A stretch of 64,000 nt of DNA. Source: Persicitalea sp964500445. GTDB lineage: Bacteria; Bacteroidota; Bacteroidia; Cytophagales; Spirosomataceae. The first letter of the stretch is position 1. Every line of letters begins with the position of its first letter. A program made the translations under genes and the position numbers. The DNA is taken from assembly GCA_964500445.1 (NCBI GenBank), contig CAZCOG010000039.1, forward strand, positions 1 to 64,000, given 5' to 3'. This document shows positions 8,279 through 16,666 of this stretch, in pieces. The notes beneath the pieces are model-generated. The model worked only from the letters and a program-made list of their open reading frames with translations, made no database searches and was not told the origin of the DNA.

Positions 8279-9301
8279 TTGAATTCAGAGGAAGCAGAAG
8301 ATGACGAAGAACTCTACGAACACTACCGGATCGAGGTCGATGCCGGGCAAAGCCCTATGCGGCTCGACAAATTTCTGAGTCTGCACGTTCCTAATGCCAC
8401 GCGCACGAAGATACAGAACGGAATCGAGGCCGAGGCAGTAAAAGTAAACGACAGCCCCTCCAAAGCCAGCTACAAGGTCAAACCCGAAGATGTAATTGTG
8501 CTGGCCCTGCCGCAGCCACCCCGCAGTACCGAAATCGTGGGGGAGGATATTCCGCTGGACATCATTTATGAAGACGAGGAAATTACCCTCGTCAACAAAC
8601 CCGCCGGGATGGTAGTGCACCCGGCTTTTGGCAATTGGTCGGGGACACTGGTCAATGCGCTGATGTATCACTTTGAAAACTTACCCACGGGCCGAAATGG
8701 CGACATTCGCCCTGGCCTGGTACATCGGATTGACAAAGACACTTCGGGGATTCTGGTCATTGCCCGCTCTGAATACGGAATGACGTATCTGGCAAAACAA
8801 TTCGCCGATCACTCCATCGAACGGACCTATTATGCAATTGTCTGGGGCGAAATGAAAGAACCTAAAGGTACCATCGAAGGCCACATTGGCCGCAGTACCA
8901 AGGATCGCAGGATGATGGAAGTATATCCCGACGGCAGCCAGGGGAAGCGCGCCGTAACCCATTATGAAGTACTTGAAAATCTGCGATACGTGTCGCTGAT
9001 CAAGTGTAACCTCGAAACGGGCCGCACCCACCAGATCAGAGCCCACATGAAGCATATTGGTCACCCTATTTTTGGGGATAGTATTTACGGCGGCGACCGC
9101 ATTCGGCGTGGTGCAGCCAGTGGTAGTTATAAGGCTTTCGTCGAGAACTGTTTCAAAATTATGCCCCGTCAGGCCCTGCATGCCAAATCATTGGGAATCA
9201 TTCATCCCAAGACCAAAGAACTTATGCCCTTCGACACCGACCTGCCCGACGATTTTGTGGAAGTACTGGATCGTTGGCGAAATTATGTACAATACAGCTA
9301 A
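8279..9301 (+). CDS. RluA family 23S/tRNA pseudouridine synthase
   Basis: 340 residues. An acidic N-terminus is followed by an S4 RNA-binding domain (MRLDKFLSLHVPNATRTKIQ, about residues 27-46) and the RluA catalytic domain with RPGLVHRIDKDTSGILV, whose Asp is the nucleophile. C-terminal CNLETGRTHQIRAHM and GHPIFGDSIYGG are also typical. The S4 domain makes an RluD/RluC-type large-subunit rRNA modifier the likely assignment. The start is TTG at 8279: an in-frame stop lies at 8243 and no ATG or GTG falls between, while the next ATG would cut into the S4 domain. Confidence 0.9.
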   Translation: MNSEEAEDDEELYEHYRIEVDAGQSPMRLDKFLSLHVPNATRTKIQNGIEAEAVKVNDSPSKASYKVKPEDVIVLALPQPPRSTEIVGEDIPLDIIYEDEEITLVNKPAGMVVHPAFGNWSGTLVNALMYHFENLPTGRNGDIRPGLVHRIDKDTSGILVIARSEYGMTYLAKQFADHSIERTYYAIVWGEMKEPKGTIEGHIGRSTKDRRMMEVYPDGSQGKRAVTHYEVLENLRYVSLIKCNLETGRTHQIRAHMKHIGHPIFGDSIYGGDRIRRGAASGSYKAFVENCFKIMPRQALHAKSLGIIHPKTKELMPFDTDLPDDFVEVLDRWRNYVQYS

Positions 9302-9345
9302 TTGTGAATTAGTTAATACATTCCGACATTCCAACGTTTCAAATT
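9301..9345. repeat. Heptad-like spacer with TCCGACA unit (upstream of GNAT gene)
   Basis: The 44 bases between the pseudouridine synthase stop and the GNAT ATG can be read in 7-base steps. They include TCCGACATTCCAA at 9322-9334, a 13-base string found again at 32255-32267. The phase is less regular than in other arrays. Confidence 0.5.
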
Positions 9346-9789
9346 ATGACAATCACTACTCGACCCGGCACCCGCGCCGACATCCCCGCTATTTTTGAAT
9401 TAGTCAAAGAACTGGCTGTTTATGAAAAAGCCCTCGATCAGGTTTCAAACTCCGTCGAAAGAATGGAGCGGGACTATGATCAAAAACTCTACGATTTCCA
9501 CGTCGCCGAATCAGATGGCCAAACCGTCGGCCTGGCTTTATACTACTACCGCTACTCGACCTGGAAAGGCAAGCGTTTGTACCTGGAAGATATTGTGATT
9601 ACAGAATCTATCCGGGGCAATGGTTTGGGAAAAACCCTGTTCGACGCGGTAGTTAAGACGGCAAAAGATACCGACTGTACGGGCATGATGTGGCAGGTAC
9701 TTGACTGGAATACCTCCGCGGTGGGTTTCTATCGGAAATACGGCACCCGCTTCGACGATGAATGGCTGAATTGCCACCTGGATTTTTAA
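9346..9789 (+). CDS. GNAT family N-acetyltransferase
   Basis: 147-residue GCN5-related acetyltransferase. LYLEDIVITESIRGNGLGKTLFDAVVKTAKD is the acetyl-CoA-binding beta4-alpha3 segment with the RGNGLG loop. DWNTSAVGFYRKYGTRFDDEWLNCHL is the usual C-terminal region. The overall pattern resembles the diamine/spermidine acetyltransferase-like subgroup (early EKALDQVSNS stretch and YYYRYSTWKGK), but the substrate is unknown. It follows the RluA-type gene by 44 bases and may be co-transcribed. Confidence 0.88.
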   Translation: MTITTRPGTRADIPAIFELVKELAVYEKALDQVSNSVERMERDYDQKLYDFHVAESDGQTVGLALYYYRYSTWKGKRLYLEDIVITESIRGNGLGKTLFDAVVKTAKDTDCTGMMWQVLDWNTSAVGFYRKYGTRFDDEWLNCHLDF

Positions 9790-10047
9790 AGCGCAAACGG
9801 GAAGGAAAATGAAGATTGGTTCTTTGCGCAAAACTAAAAACAATTACAGCGCTCATCCTGCCGTTTCCGTACATTGTTCCCCTGAAAGCTGAGTAAATTT
9901 AAAAGTGTGGGGTAAAAAATGCCCAGTCGGTAGCCACTGTGGGGAGAAATAAAAGCGAAACAAGATAATGTTTTGACCAGAACGCTACTGGTACCCTGTT
10001 TTTAAAGGCTCTCTCAACACGTTCGTTCACTCTAACCAAACACAACA

Positions 10048-10209
10048 ATGGGAAATATCCTGTACACGGTTGCCGTTATTTTGGTCATTATCTGGTTGCT
10101 TGGGTTCCTGGGCTTTGATAGCTTCGGAATGGGCAACATTATTCACATTTTGCTGGTCATCGCGGTGATAGCTGTAGTTCTTCGTCTCATTCGGGGCGGC
10201 GGGATTTAG
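10048..10209 (+). CDS. lmo0937-type small membrane protein
   Basis: A 53-residue protein starting MGNILYTVAVILVIIW, with two hydrophobic helices (about 4-20 and 28-47) separated by GFDSFGMGN and ending RLIRGGGI. This is the pattern of the lmo0937/DUF5670 family of tiny membrane proteins, often found with stress-response genes. Function is unknown. The ATG at 10048 follows 258 bases without another gene, and a strong terminator follows, so it is a separate transcript. Confidence 0.85.
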   Translation: MGNILYTVAVILVIIWLLGFLGFDSFGMGNIIHILLVIAVIAVVLRLIRGGGI

Positions 10210-10238
10210 CCTTGATTCTGAGAAAAACTGACTATTTG

Positions 10239-10271
10239 AAGGCCACTGAAATCTTTTTCAGTGGCCTTTTT
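10239..10271 (+). terminator. Terminator after the small membrane protein gene
   Basis: A 13-bp perfect stem (10239-10251 with 10256-10268, core GGCCACTGAAA) with a four-base loop and a short T run. It also faces the convergent esterase gene and could serve both. Confidence 0.88.
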
Positions 10272-10294
10272 AAATGCAAAAAGCGAGCAATTTC

Positions 10295-11140
10295 TTATCG
10301 CTCGCTCAGAAATGTGTTAAGCGTTTCTTTCCCATCGAGATATCCCAACGACTGTAAAAATGCATCTGTCTTTAGCACGGTATCTTTAAAATAATCTAAA
10401 TTCTTGTAGTTGAAAAAACCGTGGGGTTGTCCTTCATACAGGTGCAGATCACAGCGCCCGCCTTTAGCCTCTACTTTCTTTTTGTAAGCTTCCGCAGTGC
10501 TGACCGGAATTAATTTATCATGAGTACCCAGGAAAAAAATAGTTGGCGGAGATACCACATTCAGGTTGTGAATGGGAGAAAACTCCTTGTATCGCTCACC
10601 GATCCGTTCAAATCCGTAGCCTTCGGGTCCGTTATCGATCACGGGATTGTAAAGTACCAAAGCCTGCGGTACCGTGCTGACAGAAAGATCATCCCCAGGG
10701 TCGTCCAGACCAGATAAGTGAGCCAGTGCGGCGGCCAGATGGCCACCTGCGCTGCCACCGGCCGCAATTATTTTCCCTTCATCGATGCCCAACTGGTCGG
10801 CGTGTTGGCGCAGAAAGCGCATGGCCGATTTGGCATCGGCTACCGACTCAAATGGCGTGGTCTTTTGCCTGCTTCTGACCCGGTAATCGGCCCGCGCGCA
10901 CACCATTCCCCGGCTGGCAAAGTACCTGGCGTGCGGTTCAAACTGAGCGATACTACCGCCAGTCCAGCCACCCCCAAAAAAGAACAGGATAGTAGGATAA
11001 TTGCGTCCCGACTGGTAGTCCGGCGGATAGTCGATTGTGATGGTGAGTAGTGTGCTGTCTACTTTCTTGTAAACTACCTCCAACGATTTTTGGGCGTAGG
11101 TCGTGGTGGCAAAAGCCAGTAAAAGGAGTAAAATTTTCAT
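10295..11140 (-). CDS. Secreted alpha/beta-hydrolase (BD-FAE/esterase type)
   Basis: 281 residues with a short signal peptide (MKILLLLLAFATTTYAQ). FFFGGGWTGG is the oxyanion-hole region, AAGGSAGGHLAA (around residue 130) carries the nucleophilic Ser, GTHDKLIPVSTAE the acid and GQPHGFFNY the catalytic His. This fits carbohydrate or xylan esterases and related lipases; the substrate is not predictable. The start ATG at 11140 follows directly on a 14-bp tandem duplication. The gene stands alone, convergent with the small membrane protein gene. Confidence 0.85.
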   Translation of the reverse strand: MKILLLLLAFATTTYAQKSLEVVYKKVDSTLLTITIDYPPDYQSGRNYPTILFFFGGGWTGGSIAQFEPHARYFASRGMVCARADYRVRSRQKTTPFESVADAKSAMRFLRQHADQLGIDEGKIIAAGGSAGGHLAAALAHLSGLDDPGDDLSVSTVPQALVLYNPVIDNGPEGYGFERIGERYKEFSPIHNLNVVSPPTIFFLGTHDKLIPVSTAEAYKKKVEAKGGRCDLHLYEGQPHGFFNYKNLDYFKDTVLKTDAFLQSLGYLDGKETLNTFLSER

Positions 11141-11143
11141 CCT

Positions 11144-11171
11144 ATTTTATGGGTAGTATTTTATGGGTAGT
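11144..11171. repeat. 14-bp tandem duplication (2 x 2 heptads) upstream of esterase
   Basis: Two identical 14-base copies (11144-11157 and 11158-11171) of ATTTTATGGGTAGT, which is two 7-base words. It lies three bases upstream of the esterase ATG on the minus strand, the same placement as the heptamer arrays before other genes. Confidence 0.85.
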
Positions 11172-11447
11172 AAAGATTTGAGGTTGTGAAGTTCTAGATA
11201 ATTTTCTTTTTGGAAATTTTATAAGAGTGCCCATTACTATTTCTACCTTCTACTCTAGATCGTAAGATATGGCAGAAAAAAGGTGTCTAGGTAGTTTACG
11301 AGAGTTATTCTTGCGCTCAGGAAAATATCAGCGGTGTTTAGGAAAGCGTAGATAATTTCTTTCCTACGCTTTATTTCGTCATCTTCTTTTGCAGTGAAAT
11401 GTTTTTAAACAATCTTTATCTGTTTTTACCAAAATTTCAAACCTTAC
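11172..11447. other. Gene-free stretch (11141-11447) with a hairpin
   Basis: About 300 bases of AT-rich divergent intergenic sequence. Apart from the 14-bp duplication it holds one 9-bp hairpin (AAAGCGTAG 11343-11351 with CTACGCTTT 11364-11372) about 75 bases before the dioxygenase ATG, which could be a 5' leader structure. I see no reading frame, RNA gene or consensus promoter. Confidence 0.5.
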
Positions 11448-12404
11448 ATGGCCACTACTACCCTTAACACCCCCTGGGTGGAATCCCCGTTCTTCGAGCA
11501 AGAAATTGAGCAGGCCGGTTACGATTCCAAAACCGAAACTCTTATCCGAAGCTACGCCGAAGATGGTTACGTGGTCTTCGATCCACAAATCGACGAGTCA
11601 GTGATCGACGCCGTGGTAAATGGCCTCAAACCGAATTTTGAGGCGGAGCACACCAACCGCATTCAGGATGCCTGGGAGTACAACGATGCCGTCAGGCAGA
11701 TTGCCGCCGCGCCCCGGGTGCTGGAAGTACTTAAACTACTTTATCGCAGGGAGCCGATTCCCTTTCAGACGCTGAATTTCAGCACGGGCAGTCAGCAGCG
11801 GACTCATAGCGACTCCATCCATTTCAATTCCATTCCTGAGCGGTTTATGTGTGGTGTGTGGGTGGCGCTGGAAGACGTCCACGATGGCAACGGGCCGTTG
11901 CACTATTATCCCAAAAGCCATAAACTACCCTTTTACGATTTGTCGATTCTGGGTTTGAAGGGCTCCACGAGCAAATCCATCGAAGAGATGCTCACGAAGT
12001 ACTATACCCGCTACGAGGATTTTATTGCTGAGCTGGTGGCCAATAAGAAACTGGATAAGAAAGTACTGAACATCAAGAAAGGGCAGGCCCTGATCTGGTC
12101 GGCTAACCTGCTGCACGGCGGCGAACCGATTTCACAAGCCGGAAGTACCCGCTTCACGCAGGTGAATCACTACTACTTCGAGGGCTGCGCCTACTACCGC
12201 CCTATGCTGACCGATATGGCCATCGAACGGATTTCCATCCAAAAAGTAGTCAATATCGCCACCGGAAAGGAAGTGAAAAGCCAGTACCTCGATAAAGACA
12301 TTGGTCACATCGGCTATTCTTACAAAGTGTACCTGCCCGCTGGCCTGATGCGGTCGCTGGTGCCGTCGGGCGTACGGCAATGGGTTAAAAAGTTGAGAGG
12401 GTAG
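11448..12404 (+). CDS. Phytanoyl-CoA dioxygenase (PhyH) family protein
   Basis: 318 residues of the PhyH type, Fe(II)/2-oxoglutarate-dependent oxygenases. THSDSIHF (about residues 119-126) supplies the His-x-Asp iron ligands and LLHGGEPI (about residue 222) the distal His; the Arg of STRFTQV about 12 residues later would bind 2-oxoglutarate. FMCGVWVALEDVHDGNGPLHYYPKSHK is typical of the family. The substrate is unknown; bacterial members hydroxylate lipids, ectoine-like compounds or secondary metabolites. The gene stands alone, with no biosynthetic cluster beside it. Confidence 0.85.
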   Translation: MATTTLNTPWVESPFFEQEIEQAGYDSKTETLIRSYAEDGYVVFDPQIDESVIDAVVNGLKPNFEAEHTNRIQDAWEYNDAVRQIAAAPRVLEVLKLLYRREPIPFQTLNFSTGSQQRTHSDSIHFNSIPERFMCGVWVALEDVHDGNGPLHYYPKSHKLPFYDLSILGLKGSTSKSIEEMLTKYYTRYEDFIAELVANKKLDKKVLNIKKGQALIWSANLLHGGEPISQAGSTRFTQVNHYYFEGCAYYRPMLTDMAIERISIQKVVNIATGKEVKSQYLDKDIGHIGYSYKVYLPAGLMRSLVPSGVRQWVKKLRG

Positions 12405-12615
12405 TACACTGGGTAATAATTTTCTCGTTGTAACTGATTAATAAAACTGCCTTACGTTTCATATATATAAGTGAATGAACGCAAAATGAAATCAAAAGCC
12501 CATTCGATGATTTGAATTTGTAAAAAGAATGAGCTGAATGATGGCATCAAAGTAAGGTTCAATTTCTAGCAGTATAGAAAATGAATGTTGTGTAATACAA
12601 TGACGACAACCTTTT

Positions 12616-13278
12616 ATGAAAATAACACTAAAGTCAGTTGAAACTAACAGAATTGCGAATATTGCAACACGTTGTCCTCACTGTGGACACTTTGGGACTT
12701 TTGTTTCGATAGTAAATGACGTTTACACATATCATACTGAACATAAAAGAGGTATGGTTGTGGATAATTTTTTAGGTATCAGACGATGCCCAAATGAAAA
12801 ATGCTATGGACACCTCTTTTTCATCGCAGACGCTGTGGGGAATGTGCAACTCACTTCACCAACTGAAACGATACCATTTGATAAGGAAAATATACCCGAT
12901 AAGGTTTTGAAAGCTTTTGAAGAATCAATCAAATGTCATTCTAATTCTTGCTTTATTGCTTCTGCGATAATGATTAGGAAAACGTTAGAAGAGATTTGTA
13001 TTGACAGAGGTGCGACGGGTGTAAATTTGTATAAGAAATTACAAGACTTAGGAAGTAAAATCTTAATTCCACAAGAACTGTTAGAAGGAATGAATGAACT
13101 TAGACTTTTAGGAAATGATGCAGCACATATAGAAGCCCAAACATTTAGTGAAATAGGAAAAGATGAGATTGAGATTTCACTTGAATTCGCGAAAGAAATT
13201 TTAAAAGCAGTTTACCAATATGATAGCTTATTACAAAAATTAAAGAGATTGAAAAACAAGAAGACTAACCCCATATAA
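12616..13278 (+). CDS. DUF4145 domain protein with zinc-ribbon N-terminus
   Basis: 220 residues. The N-terminal third has two cysteine pairs (CPHCGHFG about residue 20, CPNEKC about residue 55) that look like a zinc ribbon. The C-terminal part (VLKAFEESIKCHSNSCFIASAIMIRKTLE...LGNDAAHIE) is DUF4145, seen alone and fused to restriction or other nucleic-acid enzymes. The gene and about 200 bases before it are clearly AT-richer than the neighbours and use AAA, TTA, ATA and AGA codons freely, suggesting transfer. The ATG at 12616 is the first in frame. Role unknown. Confidence 0.78.
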   Translation: MKITLKSVETNRIANIATRCPHCGHFGTFVSIVNDVYTYHTEHKRGMVVDNFLGIRRCPNEKCYGHLFFIADAVGNVQLTSPTETIPFDKENIPDKVLKAFEESIKCHSNSCFIASAIMIRKTLEEICIDRGATGVNLYKKLQDLGSKILIPQELLEGMNELRLLGNDAAHIEAQTFSEIGKDEIEISLEFAKEILKAVYQYDSLLQKLKRLKNKKTNPI

Positions 13279-13447
13279 TAAAGGCTTTGCCAAAACAGAA
13301 GCTGACACATTATCATTAGGCTGACGGCAGATTATTCAAAATATGTGATTCTTATTAAACTTTTGTACTAAAAATCCTCCTCCAAAGCAAAATCCGAAAC
13401 TTCAGACAACCTTATTGTACTGCGCTGCTTCAAAGCTTTAAAACGAA

Positions 13448-13478
13448 GAATGCCAGACTATCTAGTAGTCTGGCATTC
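13448..13478 (-). terminator. Terminator after the GMC oxidoreductase gene
   Basis: A 13-bp perfect stem (13448-13460 with 13466-13478, GAATGCCAGACTA) with a five-base loop. Read on the minus strand it is followed by TTCGTTTT. It lies 22 bases past the oxidoreductase stop. Confidence 0.75.
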
Positions 13479-13499
13479 TCATTATTGTACGAACTTAGC

Positions 13500-15212
13500 C
13501 TACAAATTCTTCTTCTTCATCTCTTTTACCGCGTAGTCCGCTGCTCGGGCCGTGAAGGCCATATATGTCAGCGAAGGGTTTTGAGTAGAAGTGGAGGTCA
13601 TGCTTGCCCCGTCGGTCACGAAAACGTTGGGGACCGCGTGGAGCTGATGATGCTTATTCAGCATTGAGGTTTTGGGATCTTTCCCCATACGTACACCACC
13701 CATTTCGTGGATATCCAGACCAGGAGCCTGTTTGCTGTCGCTGGTGCGGATATTGGTAAAGCCAGCCATGGTGAACATTTCCGTCATTTGCTCCAGATAA
13801 TCCTTCACCATTTTTTCATCATTATTATCGTAAGCCACCGACATCTTTACCTGCGGCAATCCGTAAGGATCTCTCAGATTAGGGTCCAGTGCCACGTAGT
13901 TGCTTTCTTTTGGAATTGTTTCTCCCATCATGTGGGAGCCAACGCGCCAGTTCCCTAGTTCTGGATTCAGCAAACTTTGTTTTAAGTCAACGCCTTCCTT
14001 GCTATAATCAGAGTGTGAGCCGCGATGGGCATTGAAGCCTGCGGCGTAGCCCCGAAGAAAATCCGTTTCCTGCTTGTACACATTTCTGAATCGGGGGATA
14101 TAACTACCATTAGGACGTCGGCCATCGGTTTTCATATCCAAAAATCCATCGTATTCGCCCGACACGCGGGCGCGGTAGTTGTGAAAGGCAAAGTACTTGC
14201 CCAAAGTACCACTGTCGTTGCCAAGTCCGTTGGGAAAGCGCGACGAAGTGGAGTTGAGCAGGATCATGTTGGTATTGATAGCCGCGGCGTTTACGAAAAT
14301 GATTTTGGCGTAAAACTCCATCATCTCCTTCGTGTTCGCATCAAGTACCCGTACTCCCGTAGCCTTCTGTTTCTTATCGTCGTAAATCACAGAGTGCACC
14401 ACCGAATGGGGACGGAGGGTCATGTTCCCGGTTTTCATGGCCCAGGGAATCGTGGAGGCATTGCTACTAAAGTACCCGCCGAACGGACAACCGCGTTCGC
14501 ACATAACCCGGTGCTGACACTTGGCCCGGCCCTGGTCGTAATGAATCTGCTGCGGATCGGTGATGTGGGCCGCCCGACCAATGATAATATGGCGATCTTT
14601 GTAGTTGCTGGCAACCTTTTCTTTGAAGTACTTCTCCACGCAGGTCATTTCGTGGGGCGACAGAAACTCGCCATCGGGCAGGGCATCTATCCCATCTTTA
14701 TTTCCGGTGATGCCGGCAAATTTTTCCACGTGGCTGTACCAGGGCGCAATGTCGTCGTAGCTGATGGGCCATTCCACCGCGAAGCCATCGCGGCCGGGAC
14801 CCTCAAAATCATACTTACTCCAGCGCTGGGTTTGGCGAGCCCAAAGCAGCGATTTTCCGCCCACCTGATATCCTCGAATCCAATCAAACGGTTTCTCCTG
14901 GACGTATGGCTGGTCTTTATCCTTTATAAAAAAATGCGCAGCTGATTCCTTCCAGTTGTAGCACTTGCTCTGAATAGGGTTCTGCTCTTTCACTTCCAGA
15001 GGCATTCTTTCGCGGTGCTCAAACTCCCACGGCATCATGTTGGTCGTGGGGTAGTCTACGTTGTGCTTCACGTCGCGGCCTCTTTCGAGTACCAGGGTTT
15101 TCAGACCTTTCTCGGTCAATTCTTTGGCAGCCCAGCCGCCACTGATACCCGAGCCAATGACTATGGCGTCGTAAGTACGGGCCTTTTGAGAATCTATATT
15201 GAAGTAAGACAT
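13500..15212 (-). CDS. GMC family oxidoreductase (FAD-dependent, large subunit)
   Basis: 570 residues. AIVIGSGISGGWAAKEL (about residues 16-32) is the FAD Rossmann motif, CERGCPFGGYFSSNAST a Cys-rich segment of bacterial membrane-type GMC dehydrogenases, and the C-terminus has DIHEMGGVRMG and TDGASMTSTSTQNPSLTYMAF, with the His and Asn of the GMC_oxred_C active site. It is encoded just after (3 bases) a gluconate-2-dehydrogenase subunit-3-like gene. The pair probably oxidises a sugar or polyol in the periplasm. No export signal is visible, so it would be carried out by the Tat signal of its partner (inference). Confidence 0.9.
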   Translation of the reverse strand: MSYFNIDSQKARTYDAIVIGSGISGGWAAKELTEKGLKTLVLERGRDVKHNVDYPTTNMMPWEFEHRERMPLEVKEQNPIQSKCYNWKESAAHFFIKDKDQPYVQEKPFDWIRGYQVGGKSLLWARQTQRWSKYDFEGPGRDGFAVEWPISYDDIAPWYSHVEKFAGITGNKDGIDALPDGEFLSPHEMTCVEKYFKEKVASNYKDRHIIIGRAAHITDPQQIHYDQGRAKCQHRVMCERGCPFGGYFSSNASTIPWAMKTGNMTLRPHSVVHSVIYDDKKQKATGVRVLDANTKEMMEFYAKIIFVNAAAINTNMILLNSTSSRFPNGLGNDSGTLGKYFAFHNYRARVSGEYDGFLDMKTDGRRPNGSYIPRFRNVYKQETDFLRGYAAGFNAHRGSHSDYSKEGVDLKQSLLNPELGNWRVGSHMMGETIPKESNYVALDPNLRDPYGLPQVKMSVAYDNNDEKMVKDYLEQMTEMFTMAGFTNIRTSDSKQAPGLDIHEMGGVRMGKDPKTSMLNKHHQLHAVPNVFVTDGASMTSTSTQNPSLTYMAFTARAADYAVKEMKKKNL

Positions 15213-15215
15213 TTC

Positions 15216-15779
15216 TTAGCGGTCTGCTTTGGGACGAGAATTTGGGTTTGCAAAAGCTTCTTCTTTGGCCACCGGAACACAGCCATGCCAGCGGCCCGGA
15301 ATCATCTCGTAGTGGGTTAGGTTGGTCATCACATATTCAGAATTCATGTAGCCCTGAATGGTGAGATTTTTTACCAATGGAAAAAACGCTCGCACCGATG
15401 GCTCGTCGCTCAGTTCCAGACCTTCCAGAATATGAATGCGCTGAGCGGGCGTGCCAGCGGCAAAAGGTTTTTTAAAAGTCTGCTGACTGTACTTATCGAG
15501 CGAGGCCAGGCCGTTGGTCAGCGTCTTTCGTGCCTCCGGTTCGTAGCAGTCGGCTACCATTTTTTGCACGAAGCGGTGGACGTTCAATTCCTTGGCTCCC
15601 GGCGTGTCGGTGACGGGAATAAAGGTTTCGACCACTTCGGCCAGCATGGCATCTTCAGCCGTGGTGAGTATCCCGACTTTCCGGATATTTTTAGAGTTCC
15701 AGCCGCTGGCCCAGGCGGGCAGGGCGACCATTGCGCCCATGGTGGCGGCGACGTTTTTGAGGGCCGTGCGTCTTTGCAT
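15216..15779 (-). CDS. Gluconate 2-dehydrogenase subunit 3 family protein (Tat-exported)
   Basis: 187 residues with a twin-arginine signal (RRTALKNVAATMGAMVALPAWA, residues 3-24). The mature part (MLAEVVETFIPVTDTPGAKELNVHRFVQKMVADCY) matches the small subunit of membrane-bound gluconate-2-dehydrogenase-type complexes, which binds the GMC flavoprotein subunit. It is first in a two-gene operon and ends three bases before the GMC start. No cytochrome c subunit follows, so the electron acceptor is unclear. Confidence 0.86.
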   Translation of the reverse strand: MQRRTALKNVAATMGAMVALPAWASGWNSKNIRKVGILTTAEDAMLAEVVETFIPVTDTPGAKELNVHRFVQKMVADCYEPEARKTLTNGLASLDKYSQQTFKKPFAAGTPAQRIHILEGLELSDEPSVRAFFPLVKNLTIQGYMNSEYVMTNLTHYEMIPGRWHGCVPVAKEEAFANPNSRPKADR

Positions 15780-15931
15780 GGTGTTGTATTATAATTTATT
15801 GGCAGTTGACTAAAATCGAATTAAAATTAATGGAGGAAATCTCGATAAGAGAAATTTGTTTCCCTAACTGTAAAAGGCAACGTCAGGAGTGATATACCGC
15901 TAACGGGCGAAGATGCAGGAAATTGTAAGGC

Positions 15932-16666
15932 TTACTTGGTCTTGACCACCTTAATTTTCTGCAATAGTGTTTTACGGTTTGCTTCTGAAATATCAACCAT
16001 GACTCTCTCGTCCCCCAAGTGAATAGCATGACGTTCTACGCGTCGTAGGTGTGCCAGATTAACAACCAGGGAGCGGGAGAGCCGGAAAAAGTTCGGGTCG
16101 TTAAAGCGTTGAGTCAGCTTTCCCAGGTTCATCCATACCTTCGCCGGTCTTTCCTGATGACGTAAGCGTATGGACACACTTGCGCCGTCAGCCTGTAAAT
16201 AGAGTACATCTTTGGTCGAAATCTGTTCGTGGCCGTTGTCGATCGGCAGGAAAAGTACTTGGCCACCGGAAGGCAAGCCCGGCTCCAAACGTAGAAACCT
16301 GGCGTGGGCCAGTTCAATTTGTATTAGCAGCTCTTGAATCCGGAAAGGCTTTAAGAGATAGGCAGACGGCAGTGTGGCACTAGCCCTGTCAATAGTAGAT
16401 TGATCGGTGCTGGAGGTAAGATAAAGAAAGGGCATCCAATGCTGGGCCAGCAGATCCTGAGCTAGTTGAATACCTGCAAAAGAAGCTCCGCCAAGGGTGA
16501 TGTCAATGATAGCCAGGTCTGGCGGATTGACTTTGAGGAATTTTTTAGCTTCACTGGCATCACGCGCAGAACCAACGACGGTGTGGCCGGCGTCTTCAAG
16601 CTGGGCAGCCAGATCGGTAGCGGTAAGAATGTCGTCCTCGACGAGTAATATCTTGAGCGGAGTCAT
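15932..16666 (-). CDS. LytTR-type response regulator
   Basis: 244 residues. An N-terminal receiver domain has acidic residues D11/D12, phospho-acceptor D55 (in LAIIDITLG), the switch serines of LYLTSSTD and the Lys of LLKPF. A C-terminal LytTR DNA-binding domain follows (KDVLYLQADGASVSIRL ... FFRLSRSLVVNLAHLRRVERHAI). It overlaps the start of its partner's reading frame by four bases (ATGA), so kinase and regulator are co-translated from the kinase side. Its targets are unknown; LytTR sites are loose direct repeats and I could not place one. Confidence 0.92.
   Translation of the reverse strand: MTPLKILLVEDDILTATDLAAQLEDAGHTVVGSARDASEAKKFLKVNPPDLAIIDITLGGASFAGIQLAQDLLAQHWMPFLYLTSSTDQSTIDRASATLPSAYLLKPFRIQELLIQIELAHARFLRLEPGLPSGGQVLFLPIDNGHEQISTKDVLYLQADGASVSIRLRHQERPAKVWMNLGKLTQRFNDPNFFRLSRSLVVNLAHLRRVERHAIHLGDERVMVDISEANRKTLLQKIKVVKTK

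Noticed and set aside
11343..11372. Hairpin before the PhyH-like gene as a riboswitch or terminator
   Set aside because: A single 9-bp stem with a loose loop and no known aptamer features; kept only as a note in the gap entry.
14025..14945. Plus-strand reading frame of about 306 codons opposite the GMC oxidoreductase
   Set aside because: Shadow of the GMC gene; no family pattern and no leader.
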